64,000 nucleotides of DNA from Hansschlegelia quercus (GTDB lineage: Bacteria; Pseudomonadota; Alphaproteobacteria; Rhizobiales; Methylopilaceae). The notes beneath the pieces were generated by a model. The model saw only the letters and a list, made by a program, of their open reading frames with translations. It was not told the DNA's origin and ran no database searches. Position 1 is the stretch's first letter, and the number at the start of each line of letters is the position of its first letter. The position numbers were made by a program, and so were the translations under genes. Shown one piece after another: positions 8,122 to 19,649 of this stretch. The DNA lies in contig NZ_SIUB01000006.1 of the NCBI RefSeq assembly GCF_004310425.1, positions 62,001-126,000 on the forward strand, read 5' to 3'.

Positions 8122-9117
8122 ATGTCGTCCTTCCCCACTCTCTCGCGTCGGTCCTTCCTCGCGACCTCCGCCGCCGCGTCCGGCGCTCTCGGTCTCGGTC
8201 TGAAGCCCGGCGGCGCGCTCGCGCGCAACACCGACAAGGTGCGCCTGACCTTCGGTCCCTCGGGCGGCTTGACGCTGATCGCCAAGGAACGCGGCGCGCT
8301 GGAGAAATCGCTCGGCGATCAGGGGATCAAGGTGGAATGGGTCGGCCCGTTCCCGAACCACGCGCCGACCCTTCAGGCGGTGACCGGCGGCAGCGCCGAT
8401 TTCAGCTTCGGCGGCAGCACCACGCCGGCCTTCGCCGCGATCATCGCCGGCTCGCCGCTCGTCTTCACGCAGTTCCTGATCTACCGCCCACGGACCACGG
8501 CGATCATCGCCAAGGACGGGTCCGGCATCGACAAGGTCGAGGACCTCGTCGGCAAGTCGGTCGCCGTGAACCGCTCGGGGCTCGGCGAATTCCTGCTGGT
8601 CGCTGCGCTCGAAAAGCATGGCATCGACCGGTCGAAAGTGAAATTCGTCTACCTCAACCCGCCAGACGCGGCGCCTGCCCTTGCCTCGGGCAAGGTCGAT
8701 GCCTGGTCGATGTGGAGCCCCGGCGTCGACATCGCGCGCTACGAGTACAAGGCGCACAACGTCTTCCTCGAAGAGCGCGACCTCGACTTCCAGATCGACT
8801 TCACGACCTGGCTGACCTCGCGCAATTTCGCCACGGAAAACTCAGACATCGTGCGTGCTGTTAACGCAGCCTTTTCGGCGGAAGCCGACTGGGCGAGCGC
8901 TCATCCCGAAGACGCCGAGAAGATCGCGCAGGGCGCGCCGCCCCGCTACGCCGATCCGGTGCGTGAAGGCTTCCTGTCGCTCAAAAGGCGATACGAGATC
9001 TACCCTGTCACCGACGAGGCATTCGTCGGACGGCTGCAGAAGGCGGCTGACTGGCTGGTGGAGCGAAAGGTTCTGCCAGAGCAGGTCACCGTGAAGGAAC
9101 TGCTGGCGCAGATCTGA
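8122..9117 (+). CDS. Aliphatic-sulfonate-type ABC binding protein with Tat signal
   Basis: A 331-residue periplasmic binding protein and last gene of the rightward sulfur operon. The N-terminus LSRRSFLATSAAASG is a twin-arginine signal, followed by an Ala-rich hydrophobic stretch and probable cleavage near GGALARN. The mature protein has the SsuA-type landmarks VEWVGPFPNHAPTLQAVTGGSADFSFGG, VGKSVAVNRSGLGEFLLVAALEKHG and VDAWSMWSPGVD. Its position behind SsuC-like and SsuB-like genes supports capture of an aliphatic sulfonate or related compound. Placing the binding-protein gene last, after the oxygenases and transporter, differs from the leftward operon, where it is first. Confidence 0.9.
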   Translation: MSSFPTLSRRSFLATSAAASGALGLGLKPGGALARNTDKVRLTFGPSGGLTLIAKERGALEKSLGDQGIKVEWVGPFPNHAPTLQAVTGGSADFSFGGSTTPAFAAIIAGSPLVFTQFLIYRPRTTAIIAKDGSGIDKVEDLVGKSVAVNRSGLGEFLLVAALEKHGIDRSKVKFVYLNPPDAAPALASGKVDAWSMWSPGVDIARYEYKAHNVFLEERDLDFQIDFTTWLTSRNFATENSDIVRAVNAAFSAEADWASAHPEDAEKIAQGAPPRYADPVREGFLSLKRRYEIYPVTDEAFVGRLQKAADWLVERKVLPEQVTVKELLAQI

Positions 9118-9133
9118 ACAACGGCCTCAGCAA

Positions 9134-9168
9134 CCATGACCCGCGATCGGACTGGTTGCGGGTCATGG
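9134..9168. terminator. Probable bidirectional terminator
   Basis: CCATGACCCGC (9134-9144) and its perfect reverse complement (9158-9168) form an 11-bp stem with a 13-nt loop. It sits between the stop codons of convergent genes (9117 on the plus strand, 9170 on the minus strand). There is no long T tract on either side, so if it terminates it does so without the classic tail. Confidence 0.65.
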
Positions 9169-9169
9169 G

Positions 9170-11482
9170 CTATGCCGCAGTCGCCGCGAGCAGCACGTTT
9201 TTCGCCGGATGAACGACAACCGGGATGCACTTCGCAGCCGGCGTCTTTGCCTGCTCGTCGTGGTGCCAGAGCGGGATGAGGACGTTCAATTCAGGATAAT
9301 AGCCTGCGCAGCAGCCTTCCGGCACGTTGTACTCCACGACCCTGAGGTTGCTGACCTCACGGACGTGCCCGTCGTCGGTGTGCGTCGAAACATCAACGAG
9401 CTCGCCATTGGCAAAGCCAAGACGTTCGATGTCCGAGGCGTTCATGAACAGGATGTGGCGCGTCCCCTTCACGCCACGAAAGCGATCGTCATAGCCGTAG
9501 ACAGTGGTGTTGAACTGATCGTTCGAACGCAGCGTCATCAGGTCCAGGACGGCGCGGCCGTCCGCCGGCATGTCCGGATCCGATTCCACCCCCTTAGGCG
9601 CGACGAAATTGGCCAGGCCCGTCTTGGTCTCCCATTTGCGCTCGCGCGCCGGGAGCGGCTTGTGGAGCCCGCCGGGCTGGAACAGCCGATCCTTGAAGCC
9701 CTTGAAGACCTTCGGATAGGTCGCGGTGAACGCCTCGCGGACCAGTCCGTAATCCGCCACCCAATCGTCCCAGGGGACCAGCGGGTTCGGCTCGATCGTC
9801 GCCTTGGCGAGTTCGGCGACGATCCAGGGCTCGGACCTTAATTCGGGCGAGGCCGGCGACGCGAACCCGCGCGAACCATGGAAGCAGGAGGTCGAGTCCT
9901 CCATCGAGACGACCTGCGGACCCGTCGCCTGCTCGTCGATCTCGATCCGCCCGAGACAAGGAAGGATATAGGCCTTTTCCCCGTGGATGAGGTGCGAGCG
10001 GTTCAGCTTCGTCGAAACCTGCACAGTCAGAGGCACCCCGCTCCAGGCCGGGTCCATCCGGCCGGTGTCCGGCACAGCCCTGACGAAATTGCCTCCCAGA
10101 CCGATGAACGCCTTCACCTTGCCGGCAAGGACGTTTTCACAGACCTCGACGGTGGTCATCCCCTTCTTGTGGGGCGGCTTGAAGCCGAACTGCTTCGCAA
10201 GCTGATCGAGCGGGACGAGCTCGGGCTTCTCGGTGATGCCGACGGTGCGCTGGCCCTGAACGTTCGAATGGCCCCGAACCGGACAGATTCCGGCGCCGGG
10301 CTTGCCGATATTGCCCTTAAGCAGCAGCAGATTGACCAGCATCTGTATGGTCTCGACGCCCTTGCGATGCTGCGTCAGGCCCATTCCGTAGACGCCCATG
10401 GTCGCCTTGGAGCGCGCATAACCAGCGGCGGCGGCCTCGATCGCTTCGCGCTTCAGGCCGGAACGGCGTTCGATCCGAGACCAGTCCTGCTTGTCGCAGA
10501 AGCGCAAGAAGTCCTTGAAGCCGTGCGTGTGGGTCTTGATGAACTCCCGGTCAAGGACCTCCGGCGCGCCTTCCGCCTCGGCCTTGGCGTCCGCCGCCAG
10601 TAGCGCCTTGCACATTCCCGTCAAAGCTGCGAGGTCGCCGCCCGCTTTCAGCTGATGGTACTGGGTCGAGATCTCGGTCGAGGCGCCGGTCAGCATCTCG
10701 GTCGGGCTCTGCGGGTTGGTGAACCGCTCGAGCCCGCGTTCCCTCAGGGGATTGAACGTGATGATCGGCACGCCGCGCTTGCGCGCCTCCTGCAAGTCAT
10801 GAAGCATCCGGGGCGAGCTGGTGCCGACGTTCTGCCCGAAGAACATGATGAGTTCGGTCGTCTTGAAGTCGTCGAGAACCGTCGTGCCCACGGGGACCCC
10901 GATGGACTGCGGCAAGGCGACGGACGTCGACTCGTGGCACATGTTCGAGCTGTCCGGCAGGTTGTTCGTGCCGTAGAGCCGAGCGAACAACGCGTACATG
11001 TAGGACGCCTCGAGCGAGGCCCGACCGGACGCGTAGAACACCACGCTATCGGGCTCAAAGGTCCGAAGCTCCGCGCCGATCTCGCGGATGGCGTCGTTCC
11101 ATGAGACGGGGACGTATTTGTCCGTCGCCGGATCGTACTTCATGGGCTCGGTGAGCCGGCCTTGTTCTTCAAGATCGTAAGCCGGCCAGTCGCGAAGTTC
11201 CGAGACCGTGTGCGCGGCGAAGAAGTCCCGCGTGACGCGGTTGCGGGTGAGTTCCCAGGCCGTCGCCTTGGCGCCGTTCTCGCAATATTCAAAAGCGCGC
11301 GGTTCGGCGGGTTTCGCCCATGCGCATGAAACGCACATGAACCCGTCAGGCTTGTTCTGCTTGCCCAGCAGGACGGCGCCTGAAACCCCGCGCTTCTCGC
11401 GGCTGAGAATCTCGGTCAGAGCCTTTGCGGAACCCCAACCACCCGCCGGACCATCGTATTCCGTGATCTCGATGTCGGACAT
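9170..11482 (-). CDS. FdhF/YdeP-family molybdopterin oxidoreductase
   Basis: A 770-residue enzyme of the formate dehydrogenase-like/YdeP group. The N-terminus carries a short cysteine motif (GFMCVSCAWAKP). The molybdopterin fold follows: AGDLAALTGMCKAL, YGMGLTQHRKGVETIQMLVNLLLLKGNIGKPGAGICPVRGHSNVQG, and a C-terminal guanine-nucleotide-binding half with LMTLRSNDQFNTTVYGYDDRFRG. The NMCHE stretch is in the active-site region. In the family the role ranges from acid resistance (E. coli YdeP) to uncharacterised. ATG 11482 has GGAG about 10 nt upstream, so I prefer it to the ATG at 11626. No partner subunit, sulfurtransferase (FdhD) or cofactor gene is adjacent, so it stands alone. The substrate is unknown. 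Confidence 0.88.
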   Translation of the reverse strand: MSDIEITEYDGPAGGWGSAKALTEILSREKRGVSGAVLLGKQNKPDGFMCVSCAWAKPAEPRAFEYCENGAKATAWELTRNRVTRDFFAAHTVSELRDWPAYDLEEQGRLTEPMKYDPATDKYVPVSWNDAIREIGAELRTFEPDSVVFYASGRASLEASYMYALFARLYGTNNLPDSSNMCHESTSVALPQSIGVPVGTTVLDDFKTTELIMFFGQNVGTSSPRMLHDLQEARKRGVPIITFNPLRERGLERFTNPQSPTEMLTGASTEISTQYHQLKAGGDLAALTGMCKALLAADAKAEAEGAPEVLDREFIKTHTHGFKDFLRFCDKQDWSRIERRSGLKREAIEAAAAGYARSKATMGVYGMGLTQHRKGVETIQMLVNLLLLKGNIGKPGAGICPVRGHSNVQGQRTVGITEKPELVPLDQLAKQFGFKPPHKKGMTTVEVCENVLAGKVKAFIGLGGNFVRAVPDTGRMDPAWSGVPLTVQVSTKLNRSHLIHGEKAYILPCLGRIEIDEQATGPQVVSMEDSTSCFHGSRGFASPASPELRSEPWIVAELAKATIEPNPLVPWDDWVADYGLVREAFTATYPKVFKGFKDRLFQPGGLHKPLPARERKWETKTGLANFVAPKGVESDPDMPADGRAVLDLMTLRSNDQFNTTVYGYDDRFRGVKGTRHILFMNASDIERLGFANGELVDVSTHTDDGHVREVSNLRVVEYNVPEGCCAGYYPELNVLIPLWHHDEQAKTPAAKCIPVVVHPAKNVLLAATAA

Positions 11483-11635
11483 GCCGGACTCCACTGCGCC
11501 GCTTCGAGCTGGCAACGTTTCGGCGTCGTCACGTGTTCCGGCCGAGCTCCAACCGTAGAGGGCCGGCAGGTCTGCGAAATTGCGGTCCCAAGGCCGCCGG
11601 AACGATTTCGCCAGTTTTGGCGCCACCGTTCGGGC

Positions 11636-12322
11636 TCAGGCGGAGAGGCGATAACCGACGCCGGTCTCGGTCAGCAGCAGCGCCGGGCGCGCCGGGTCGA
11701 GCTCCAGCTTCACGCGAAGCTGGCGGATGAAGACGCGCAGCGACGTCTCGTCGCCATCGTCCACGCCCCAGACCGCGCGGAACAGATGTCGATGGGTCAA
11801 CACCTTTCCCGCATGCACCACCAGTTCCTGAAGAATGGCGAACTCCTTCGGCGAGAGCTTGATCTCCGCGTCGTCGCGCGTGACCAAGTGGCGCGCGAGA
11901 TCCACCACGAGCGGCCCGGCGCGGTAGATCGGCTCCGCGCCGCGGTCGGCGAGCCGGTGGCGGAGCGCGGCACGCATCCGCGCCATGAGCTCCGCGACGC
12001 CGAAGGGCTTGGTCACGTAGTCGTCGGCGCCAAGATCGAGCGCCACGACCTTGGCCTCCTCCTGGCCGCGGCTGGACAGCACGACGATGGGGACGGCGCT
12101 TCGCGAGCGGATCTCGCGGATGACGTCGAGCCCGTCCAAGTCCGGCAGGCCGAGGTCAAGCAGAACGACCTCCGGCGTCTCGTGGCGCATGATGCGGAAG
12201 GCTTCCGCCGCGCTGTCCGCCTCGAGCACGCGGTAGTCGTTGACGCTGAGCGTGCTGCGGAGGAAGCGCCGGATCGGCGCCTCGTCATCCACGATCAGAA
12301 CCGTGACGGCGCTCGACGCCAT
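11636..12322 (-). CDS. kdpE: KdpE response regulator
   Basis: A 228-residue OmpR-type regulator. The receiver domain has the acidic pair VDDEAP near residues 11-16 and the phosphoacceptor Asp56 in VVLLDLGLPDLDG, followed by the KPFG lysine. The C-terminal winged helix includes LSPKEFAILQELVVHAGKVLTHRHLFRAVWG. It is the last gene of the kdp operon, 2 nt downstream of kdpD. Phosphorylated KdpE activates kdp transcription under potassium limitation or salt stress. Confidence 0.97.
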   Translation of the reverse strand: MASSAVTVLIVDDEAPIRRFLRSTLSVNDYRVLEADSAAEAFRIMRHETPEVVLLDLGLPDLDGLDVIREIRSRSAVPIVVLSSRGQEEAKVVALDLGADDYVTKPFGVAELMARMRAALRHRLADRGAEPIYRAGPLVVDLARHLVTRDDAEIKLSPKEFAILQELVVHAGKVLTHRHLFRAVWGVDDGDETSLRVFIRQLRVKLELDPARPALLLTETGVGYRLSA

Positions 12323-12324
12323 GG

Positions 12325-14994
12325 TCAGCGATCTCCCGATGCGTCCGCGGCGAGCAGAGTCAGCGTGAAGCGCGCGCCGCCGCCCGGCCGGTTCTCCGCC
12401 GCGATCGAGCCGCCCATCGCCTCGACGAAGCCGCGCGCGATCGCGAGGCCGAGACCGGCGCCGAGGGTCCGCCGGTCGCCTTGTCCCGCGCGGTAGAACT
12501 TCTCGAAGACATGCGGCAGGTCGGCCTCGGGAACGCCCGGCCCGTCGTCAGCGATCTCCACTTCGATCCGGTCCGCCTCCCTCCGCGCCTTCATGGCGAC
12601 GCGCGCGGAGGGAGGCGTATGCTTGCCTGCATTCTCCAGCACGTTCATCAGCGCGTGCTCGAGCAGCACGGGATCGCCCTGCACGATCAGCGGGCCATCC
12701 GGCAAGGCGACCTCAACCTGCCGCCCGTCAAGCGCGGACGCCGCGCGCCGCAACGCCGATCCGACGGCGTCGCCGACATCGACGGCGCCGCGCTTGGCTG
12801 AGACGGCGCCGGTGTCGAGCCGGACGACATCGAGCAGGTTGGCGACGAAGCGGTTCAGCCGCTCGGTCTCTTCCTGGGCGCTCGCCAGCATCTCGTCGCG
12901 CGTCGCGTTGTCATAGAGCGCGCCGTAGCTGCGGAGGCTGGTGACGACGCCCATGATGGTGGCGAGCGGCGTCTTGAAATCGTGGCTCACGGAGGTGAGC
13001 AAGGCGCTGCGCAGCCGCTCCGTCTCCGCCACGAGCCGCGCCTCGTCGACGTCGGCCGCGAGCCGTATGCGTTCGAGGGCGACGGCGGTCTGGTCGACAA
13101 GCGCGTCCAGGAGTCGCCGCTCTCCCGGCGCCAGCACCGGACCGGCCGCGCGCCGCGCCACCCCTATCACGCCGAGCTTGGCGCGCGCGGTGCGCAGCGG
13201 CAGGAACAGCCGACGCGCGCCGGGCAGCGTCGCGGAGCCGCGGCCGGTCGGCTCGTCGCGCTCGTAGCACCACGTCGCAGCGGCGATCTCGGCTGCGTCC
13301 AGTTGATCCTCCGGCGGGTAGGCGCCGCCGACGGAGAGCCCGCCCGGCGAGGGCGTCAGCAGCACCACGTCGGTCTTGAGCATCAGCGCGACCTGGTGGG
13401 CGGCGGCCCAGAGCAGGTCGTCCTCCGTCGCGACGCCTGCCAGCTTGCGGGCGAAGGCATAGAGATCCGCAGCCGTGCGAGCCTGACTTCGGGCCGAGAG
13501 GGTTTGCGCCCGCACGCGGGCCGCGACGGAGCTCGCAATCACCGCCGTCAGCGACAGGAAAACGATGGCGACGACGTTTGATGGGTCGCTGACGGTGAAG
13601 GAGAAGCGGGGGTCGGTGAACAGGAAATTGTACGCGAGCGCCGACAGCAGCGAGGCCGCGAGCGACGGGGCGAGCCCATATCGTACGGCGACCAGCAGGA
13701 CCGCCGGCACGAAGATCAGCGAGATGTTCGGGATGTCGATCTGCGTGTCGATCGCGAGGCCCGCGAGCCCGGAGAGCAGCACGCCGCCCGCGGCGGCCAG
13801 ATAGTGGACGGGGGAGGCGCGAGCCGCGGCGCGCGCCTCGACGCCCTTCGGCGGCACGCTCTCGCCGTCGCCGGCCATGACCTGGACCGCGATCCCGCCG
13901 GACCGCCGCACGAGGTCGCGGACCACTGAACCATGCAAAAGCGCGAACCATTTCGGGCGATCGGCCTTGCCCACCACCAGCGTGGTGACGTTGCGGCTGC
14001 GCGCGAACGCGAGCAACTCCTCGGCGACGTCGACGCCGCCCGGCAGGGTGACGGCCTCCCCACCGAGCGCCTCCGCAAGACGCAGCGTGTCGGCGATGCG
14101 ATCGTGGTCAGCCTCTGACAGGCGCCGCAGCCGCGCGGTCTCCACCGTGACGCAGAGCCATGGCGCCTTGGCCTGCTCGGCGAGCCTGCGCGCCTTCCGC
14201 ACAAGGGCCGCCGCGCCCGGCCGCTCGTCGATCGCAACCATGACACGCTCGCCCGCAGGCCATGGCCCCTCGATCGCGTTGGCGTCCATGTAGGCCCGCA
14301 TGTCGGCGTCGACGCGCTCCGCCGTGCGTCTCAGCGCAAGCTCGCGCAACGCCGCCAGGTTGCCGGGCTGGAAGAAATGGCGCACGGCGCGCTCGGCCTG
14401 CTCGCGGACATAGACCTTGCCGGCCTCGAGCCGCCGCCGCAGTTCGTCGGGCGTGAGGTCGATCACTTCGACCTCGTCCGCGAGGTCGAAGATCCGGTCC
14501 GGCACGGTCTCCCGCACCCTGACGCGCGTGATCCGCGCGACCACGTCGTTCAGGCTTTCGAGGTGCTGGACGTTCAGCGTGGTGAAGACGTCGATTCCGG
14601 CGGCGAGCAGTTCCTCGACGTCCTGATAACGCTTCAGATGGCGCGACCCGGGGGCGTTGGTGTGGGCGAGCTCGTCCACCAGAACGAGCTTCGGGGCGCG
14701 TTTCAGAACGCCGTCGACATCCAACTCCGTTAGTTCGCGTCCTTCGTAAAACACGCGGGCCTGAGGCAGGATCTCCAGGCCTTTCAGGAGCGCCTGCGTC
14801 TCGGCGCGGCCGTGGGTCTCGATGACCCCGGCGACAACGTCGACCCCCTCCGCGAGCTTCGCCCGACCGGCGGTCAGCATCTCGTAGGTCTTGCCCACGC
14901 CGGGCGCGGCCCCGAAGAAGATCTTCAACCGGCCGCGCCGCTCGCGGTTCGCCGCCGCGAGCAGGGATTCAGGGGAAGGTCGGACCGCGGCCAT
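12325..14994 (-). CDS. kdpD: KdpD potassium/turgor sensor histidine kinase
   Basis: An 889-residue, full-length KdpD. The N-terminal KdpD domain has a Walker A-like FFGAAPGVGKTYEML, then LVDELAHTNAPGSRH and FTTLNVQHLESLNDVV. A universal-stress-protein-like domain follows (about residues 240-370), then four closely spaced membrane segments (about 390-500), a GAF-like region, the kinase core with His671 in SVSHDFKTPLATIMG, and the ATPase motifs (DDGPGVPEADLPHVFEKFYR, GLGLAIARGFVEAMGG). It phosphorylates KdpE in response to low potassium. It lies 35 nt downstream of kdpC in the operon order kdpFABCDE. Confidence 0.97.
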   Translation of the reverse strand: MAAVRPSPESLLAAANRERRGRLKIFFGAAPGVGKTYEMLTAGRAKLAEGVDVVAGVIETHGRAETQALLKGLEILPQARVFYEGRELTELDVDGVLKRAPKLVLVDELAHTNAPGSRHLKRYQDVEELLAAGIDVFTTLNVQHLESLNDVVARITRVRVRETVPDRIFDLADEVEVIDLTPDELRRRLEAGKVYVREQAERAVRHFFQPGNLAALRELALRRTAERVDADMRAYMDANAIEGPWPAGERVMVAIDERPGAAALVRKARRLAEQAKAPWLCVTVETARLRRLSEADHDRIADTLRLAEALGGEAVTLPGGVDVAEELLAFARSRNVTTLVVGKADRPKWFALLHGSVVRDLVRRSGGIAVQVMAGDGESVPPKGVEARAAARASPVHYLAAAGGVLLSGLAGLAIDTQIDIPNISLIFVPAVLLVAVRYGLAPSLAASLLSALAYNFLFTDPRFSFTVSDPSNVVAIVFLSLTAVIASSVAARVRAQTLSARSQARTAADLYAFARKLAGVATEDDLLWAAAHQVALMLKTDVVLLTPSPGGLSVGGAYPPEDQLDAAEIAAATWCYERDEPTGRGSATLPGARRLFLPLRTARAKLGVIGVARRAAGPVLAPGERRLLDALVDQTAVALERIRLAADVDEARLVAETERLRSALLTSVSHDFKTPLATIMGVVTSLRSYGALYDNATRDEMLASAQEETERLNRFVANLLDVVRLDTGAVSAKRGAVDVGDAVGSALRRAASALDGRQVEVALPDGPLIVQGDPVLLEHALMNVLENAGKHTPPSARVAMKARREADRIEVEIADDGPGVPEADLPHVFEKFYRAGQGDRRTLGAGLGLAIARGFVEAMGGSIAAENRPGGGARFTLTLLAADASGDR

Positions 14995-15029
14995 GGCCCT
15001 CAGCTATACGCCATCCGCGGCGCCGGGCG

Positions 15030-15599
15030 TCAGCGCTTGCTGTCGAGCGCGAGATTGAGGGCGAGCACGTTGACGCGCGGCTCGCCCAGCACGCCGAACA
15101 CGCGCGGCTGCGCGAGGCGATCGACCAGGGCACGCACCTCGGGCTCGGGCATCGCCCGCTCGCGCGCCACTCGCGGCGCCTGGAGATAGGCCGACGCCGG
15201 CGTGATGTCGGGGTCGAGCCCCGAGGCCGACGCCGTCACGAGATCGGCTGGCGCGGCGCCCGAAATCCCGTCCTCGGACTTCACCTTTGCGACGTCCCCC
15301 GTGATCCGCTCGGCGAGCGCCTTGGCGTTCGGCCCTAGATTGGAGCCCGAAGAGGCCGACGCGTCGTAGCCGTCCTTGCCGGCGGCGGACGGGCGGCCGT
15401 GGAAGTAGCGCGGGCTGGAGAAGCCCTGTCCGATCAGGCTCGAGCCGATCACGGCGCCGCCCTTCTCGATCAGGCTGCCGTTGGCCTGCACCGGCATCGC
15501 GACCTGCGCGACCCCGGTGATCGCGAGCGGATAGGCGACGCCAGTGACGAGCGTGAAGAGGACGAAGAGCGCGAGCGCGGGGCGCAGGTGGGAGAGCAT
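15030..15599 (-). CDS. kdpC: KdpC subunit of the K+-transporting ATPase
   Basis: A 189-residue single-span membrane protein. The membrane helix is LRPALALFVLFTLVTGVAYPLAI, followed by the family motifs GSLIGQGFSSPRYFHGRPSA and the C-terminal SGLDPDITPASAYLQAPRVARER and LALNLALD. KdpC assembles with KdpA and KdpB in the inner membrane and promotes high-affinity ATP use. A much longer open frame runs through this start, but the upstream part is arginine-rich noise opposite kdpB. The start at MLSHLRP matches the family, 38 nt after kdpB. Confidence 0.96.
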   Translation of the reverse strand: MLSHLRPALALFVLFTLVTGVAYPLAITGVAQVAMPVQANGSLIEKGGAVIGSSLIGQGFSSPRYFHGRPSAAGKDGYDASASSGSNLGPNAKALAERITGDVAKVKSEDGISGAAPADLVTASASGLDPDITPASAYLQAPRVARERAMPEPEVRALVDRLAQPRVFGVLGEPRVNVLALNLALDSKR

Positions 15600-15637
15600 G
15601 GCGGAGGAGCCTTGAAGGGTTGCGGGAGCGGTCACGA

Positions 15638-17674
<2,037 letters not shown>

Positions 17675-17703
17675 GGATCAGGTCTCGTGGCGAGAAGGGC
17701 GCG

Positions 17704-19413
17704 TCAGAAGGTCTGGCCGGCGGAGGTCGCAAGTGCGTCCGCGATCGGGCCGAGGGAGAGCGCCGGGAAGTAGGTGAGGCCGCCGACGATCAGCACGACG
17801 CCGATCAGCAGGCCGACGAACAGGCCGCCATGGGTCGGGAAGGTGCCGGCGGAGGCCGGGACGCGCGTCTTGGCGGCGAGCGATCCCGCAACCGCCAGCA
17901 TCGGGACGATCAGGGCAAACCGGCCGATCATCATCCCGATCGCGAGCAGCACGTTCCAGAAGGGCGAGTTCGCCGTCAGTCCCGCGAAGGCGGAGCCGTT
18001 GTTCGCCGCGGCCGACGTGGTCGCGTAGAGCATCTCGGAGAAGCCGTGCGGGCCGCTGGCGAGCAGGCCGGCGAGGCCCGCCGCGCTGGTCGCGGCGACC
18101 GCCAGAAGCACGAGCGTGGCGAAGGGCGAGCACAGCAGAGCGAGCATGGTGAGCTTCACCTCGCGGCTCTCGATCTTCTTGCCCGCATATTCCGGCGTGC
18201 GGCCGACCATCAGCCCCGCGACGAACACCGCGACGACGGCGAACAGCAGCATGCCGTAGAGCCCTGCGCCGACACCGCCGACGATGACCTCGCCGAGTTG
18301 CATGTTGATCATCGGGATCATTCCGCCGATCGCCGAGAAGCTGTCGTGCATCGCGATCACGGCGCCGCAGGAGGCGGCGGTCGTGATCACCGCAAAGAGG
18401 CTCGACAGCGCGATCCCGAAGCGGACCTCCTTGCCTTCCATGTTGCCAGCCGACGGATCGACGCCGAGCGCGACATGGATCGGGTTTGCGGCGGCTTCGG
18501 CCCAGTAGGTGACGGCGACGCCCGTCAGGAACAGCGCGCCCATCGCGGCGAGGATCGCCCAGCCCTGCCGCTCGTCCCCGACCATGCGGCCGAACACGTT
18601 GGTCAGAGCCGCGCCGATCCCAAAGATCGAGACCATCTGGATCAGGTTCGCGAGCGCGTCAGGGTTTTCGAAGGGATGCGCCGAGTTGGCGTTGAAGAAG
18701 CCGCCGCCATTGGTGCCGAGCATCTTGATCGCGAGCTGGCTCGCGACCGGCCCAAGCGCGATCGTCTGGCCGGCGCCTTCGAGCGTCTTGGCGGAGGCGT
18801 AAGCCTGCAGCGTCTGCGGGACGCCGAGCGCGACATAGACCAGCGCGAGCACGATGCAGGCCGGCAGCAGGACGTAGAGGACCGAGCGCGTGAGATCGGC
18901 CCAGAAGTTGCCGACGCCGCTCGCGGACTTCCGCGCAAAACCGCGGATGAGGGCGACCGCGAGCGCCATGCCCGTCGCCGCCGACAGGAAGTTCTGCACG
19001 GTAAGCGCGACCATCTGCGAGCCGTAGCTCATGGTCGTCTCGCCGCCATAGGACTGCCAGTTGGTGTTGGTCAGGAAGGAGATCGCGGTGTTGAGCGCGA
19101 GGTCCGGCGTCACGCCCGCGAAGCCCTGAGGGTTCCAGGGCAGTGCGCCCTGCAGGCGCAGGACGGCGTAGGCGGCGAGGAAGCCAACGACATGAAGCGC
19201 GAGCATCGCGATGGCGTAGGCCGACCAGCTCTGATCGCGGTCCGGACGGACGCCCGCGATGGCGTAGAAGCTGCGCTCGACCGGCGCGAGCACGGGATGA
19301 AGGAACGTGCGCTCGCCCGAATAGACCTTCGTGAGAAAGCCGCCGAGCGGACGCGTGAGGAGAAGCGTGATCGCGCAGAACAAGGCGATCTGCAGCCAGC
19401 CGTTGACTGTCAT
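17704..19413 (-). CDS. kdpA: KdpA potassium-translocating subunit
   Basis: A 569-residue polytopic membrane protein with about ten hydrophobic segments and the four selectivity-filter-like repeats expected of the KtrB/TrkH-related KdpA. Landmarks are [41 protein letters not shown], and [15 protein letters not shown]. It binds and conducts K+. It lies 34 nt after kdpF and 29 nt before kdpB. The start ATG 19413 has no strong ribosome site, so coupling to kdpF is possible. Confidence 0.98.
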   Translation of the reverse strand: MTVNGWLQIALFCAITLLLTRPLGGFLTKVYSGERTFLHPVLAPVERSFYAIAGVRPDRDQSWSAYAIAMLALHVVGFLAAYAVLRLQGALPWNPQGFAGVTPDLALNTAISFLTNTNWQSYGGETTMSYGSQMVALTVQNFLSAATGMALAVALIRGFARKSASGVGNFWADLTRSVLYVLLPACIVLALVYVALGVPQTLQAYASAKTLEGAGQTIALGPVASQLAIKMLGTNGGGFFNANSAHPFENPDALANLIQMVSIFGIGAALTNVFGRMVGDERQGWAILAAMGALFLTGVAVTYWAEAAANPIHVALGVDPSAGNMEGKEVRFGIALSSLFAVITTAASCGAVIAMHDSFSAIGGMIPMINMQLGEVIVGGVGAGLYGMLLFAVVAVFVAGLMVGRTPEYAGKKIESREVKLTMLALLCSPFATLVLLAVAATSAAGLAGLLASGPHGFSEMLYATTSAAANNGSAFAGLTANSPFWNVLLAIGMMIGRFALIVPMLAVAGSLAAKTRVPASAGTFPTHGGLFVGLLIGVVLIVGGLTYFPALSLGPIADALATSAGQTF

Positions 19414-19447
19414 CTGGGTGAGCCTGGAATGAGGATTGGCGAGGCGT

Positions 19448-19555
19448 TTAGAACCGCTCGGGACGCAGCAGAGCCGCGGCGAACACCAGCGTGATGACGA
19501 GCGTCGCGGCGGCGCCGAGCGCCGCGTCGAGCACGGGAAGGCCGAGCAGCGTCAT
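19448..19555 (-). CDS. kdpF: KdpF small membrane subunit
   Basis: A 35-residue single-helix protein immediately upstream of kdpA. A hydrophobic core rich in Ala, Leu and Val ends with LLRPERF, matching the conserved KdpF C-terminus (typically a helix followed by P/A-E-R-F). In E. coli KdpF stabilises the KdpABC complex. The gene is too short for most gene finders. It follows the 27-residue microprotein gene at 19566-19649 with a 10-nt gap. Confidence 0.9.
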   Translation of the reverse strand: MTLLGLPVLDAALGAAATLVITLVFAAALLRPERF

Positions 19556-19565
19556 GGCTGTCGCC

Positions 19566-19649
19566 TCACAGCCGCTCGCAGCCGAACGTATAGGCGCCGA
19601 GCGCCGCGAAGCCGGCGAGGCCGCCGGCCAGCATCATGAGATCGATCAT
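19566..19649 (-). CDS. 27-residue membrane microprotein upstream of kdpF
   Basis: ATG at 19649 encodes MIDLMMLAGGLAG..., one hydrophobic helix that finishes with the polar tail FGCERL before TGA at 19568-19566. It lies 10 nt upstream of kdpF on the same strand. Its layout (short acidic start, helix, Cys-Glu-Arg-Leu end) resembles small proteins I recall upstream of kdpF in other alphaproteobacteria that end in C-[DE]-R-L. That recollection cannot be checked here. It may be an extra small subunit of the Kdp pump. It is not KdpF, which is the following frame ending in RPERF. The 203 bp further upstream (19650-19852), between it and the gene at 19853-20884, show no gene and presumably hold the kdp promoter. 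Confidence 0.6.
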   Translation of the reverse strand: MIDLMMLAGGLAGFAALGAYTFGCERL

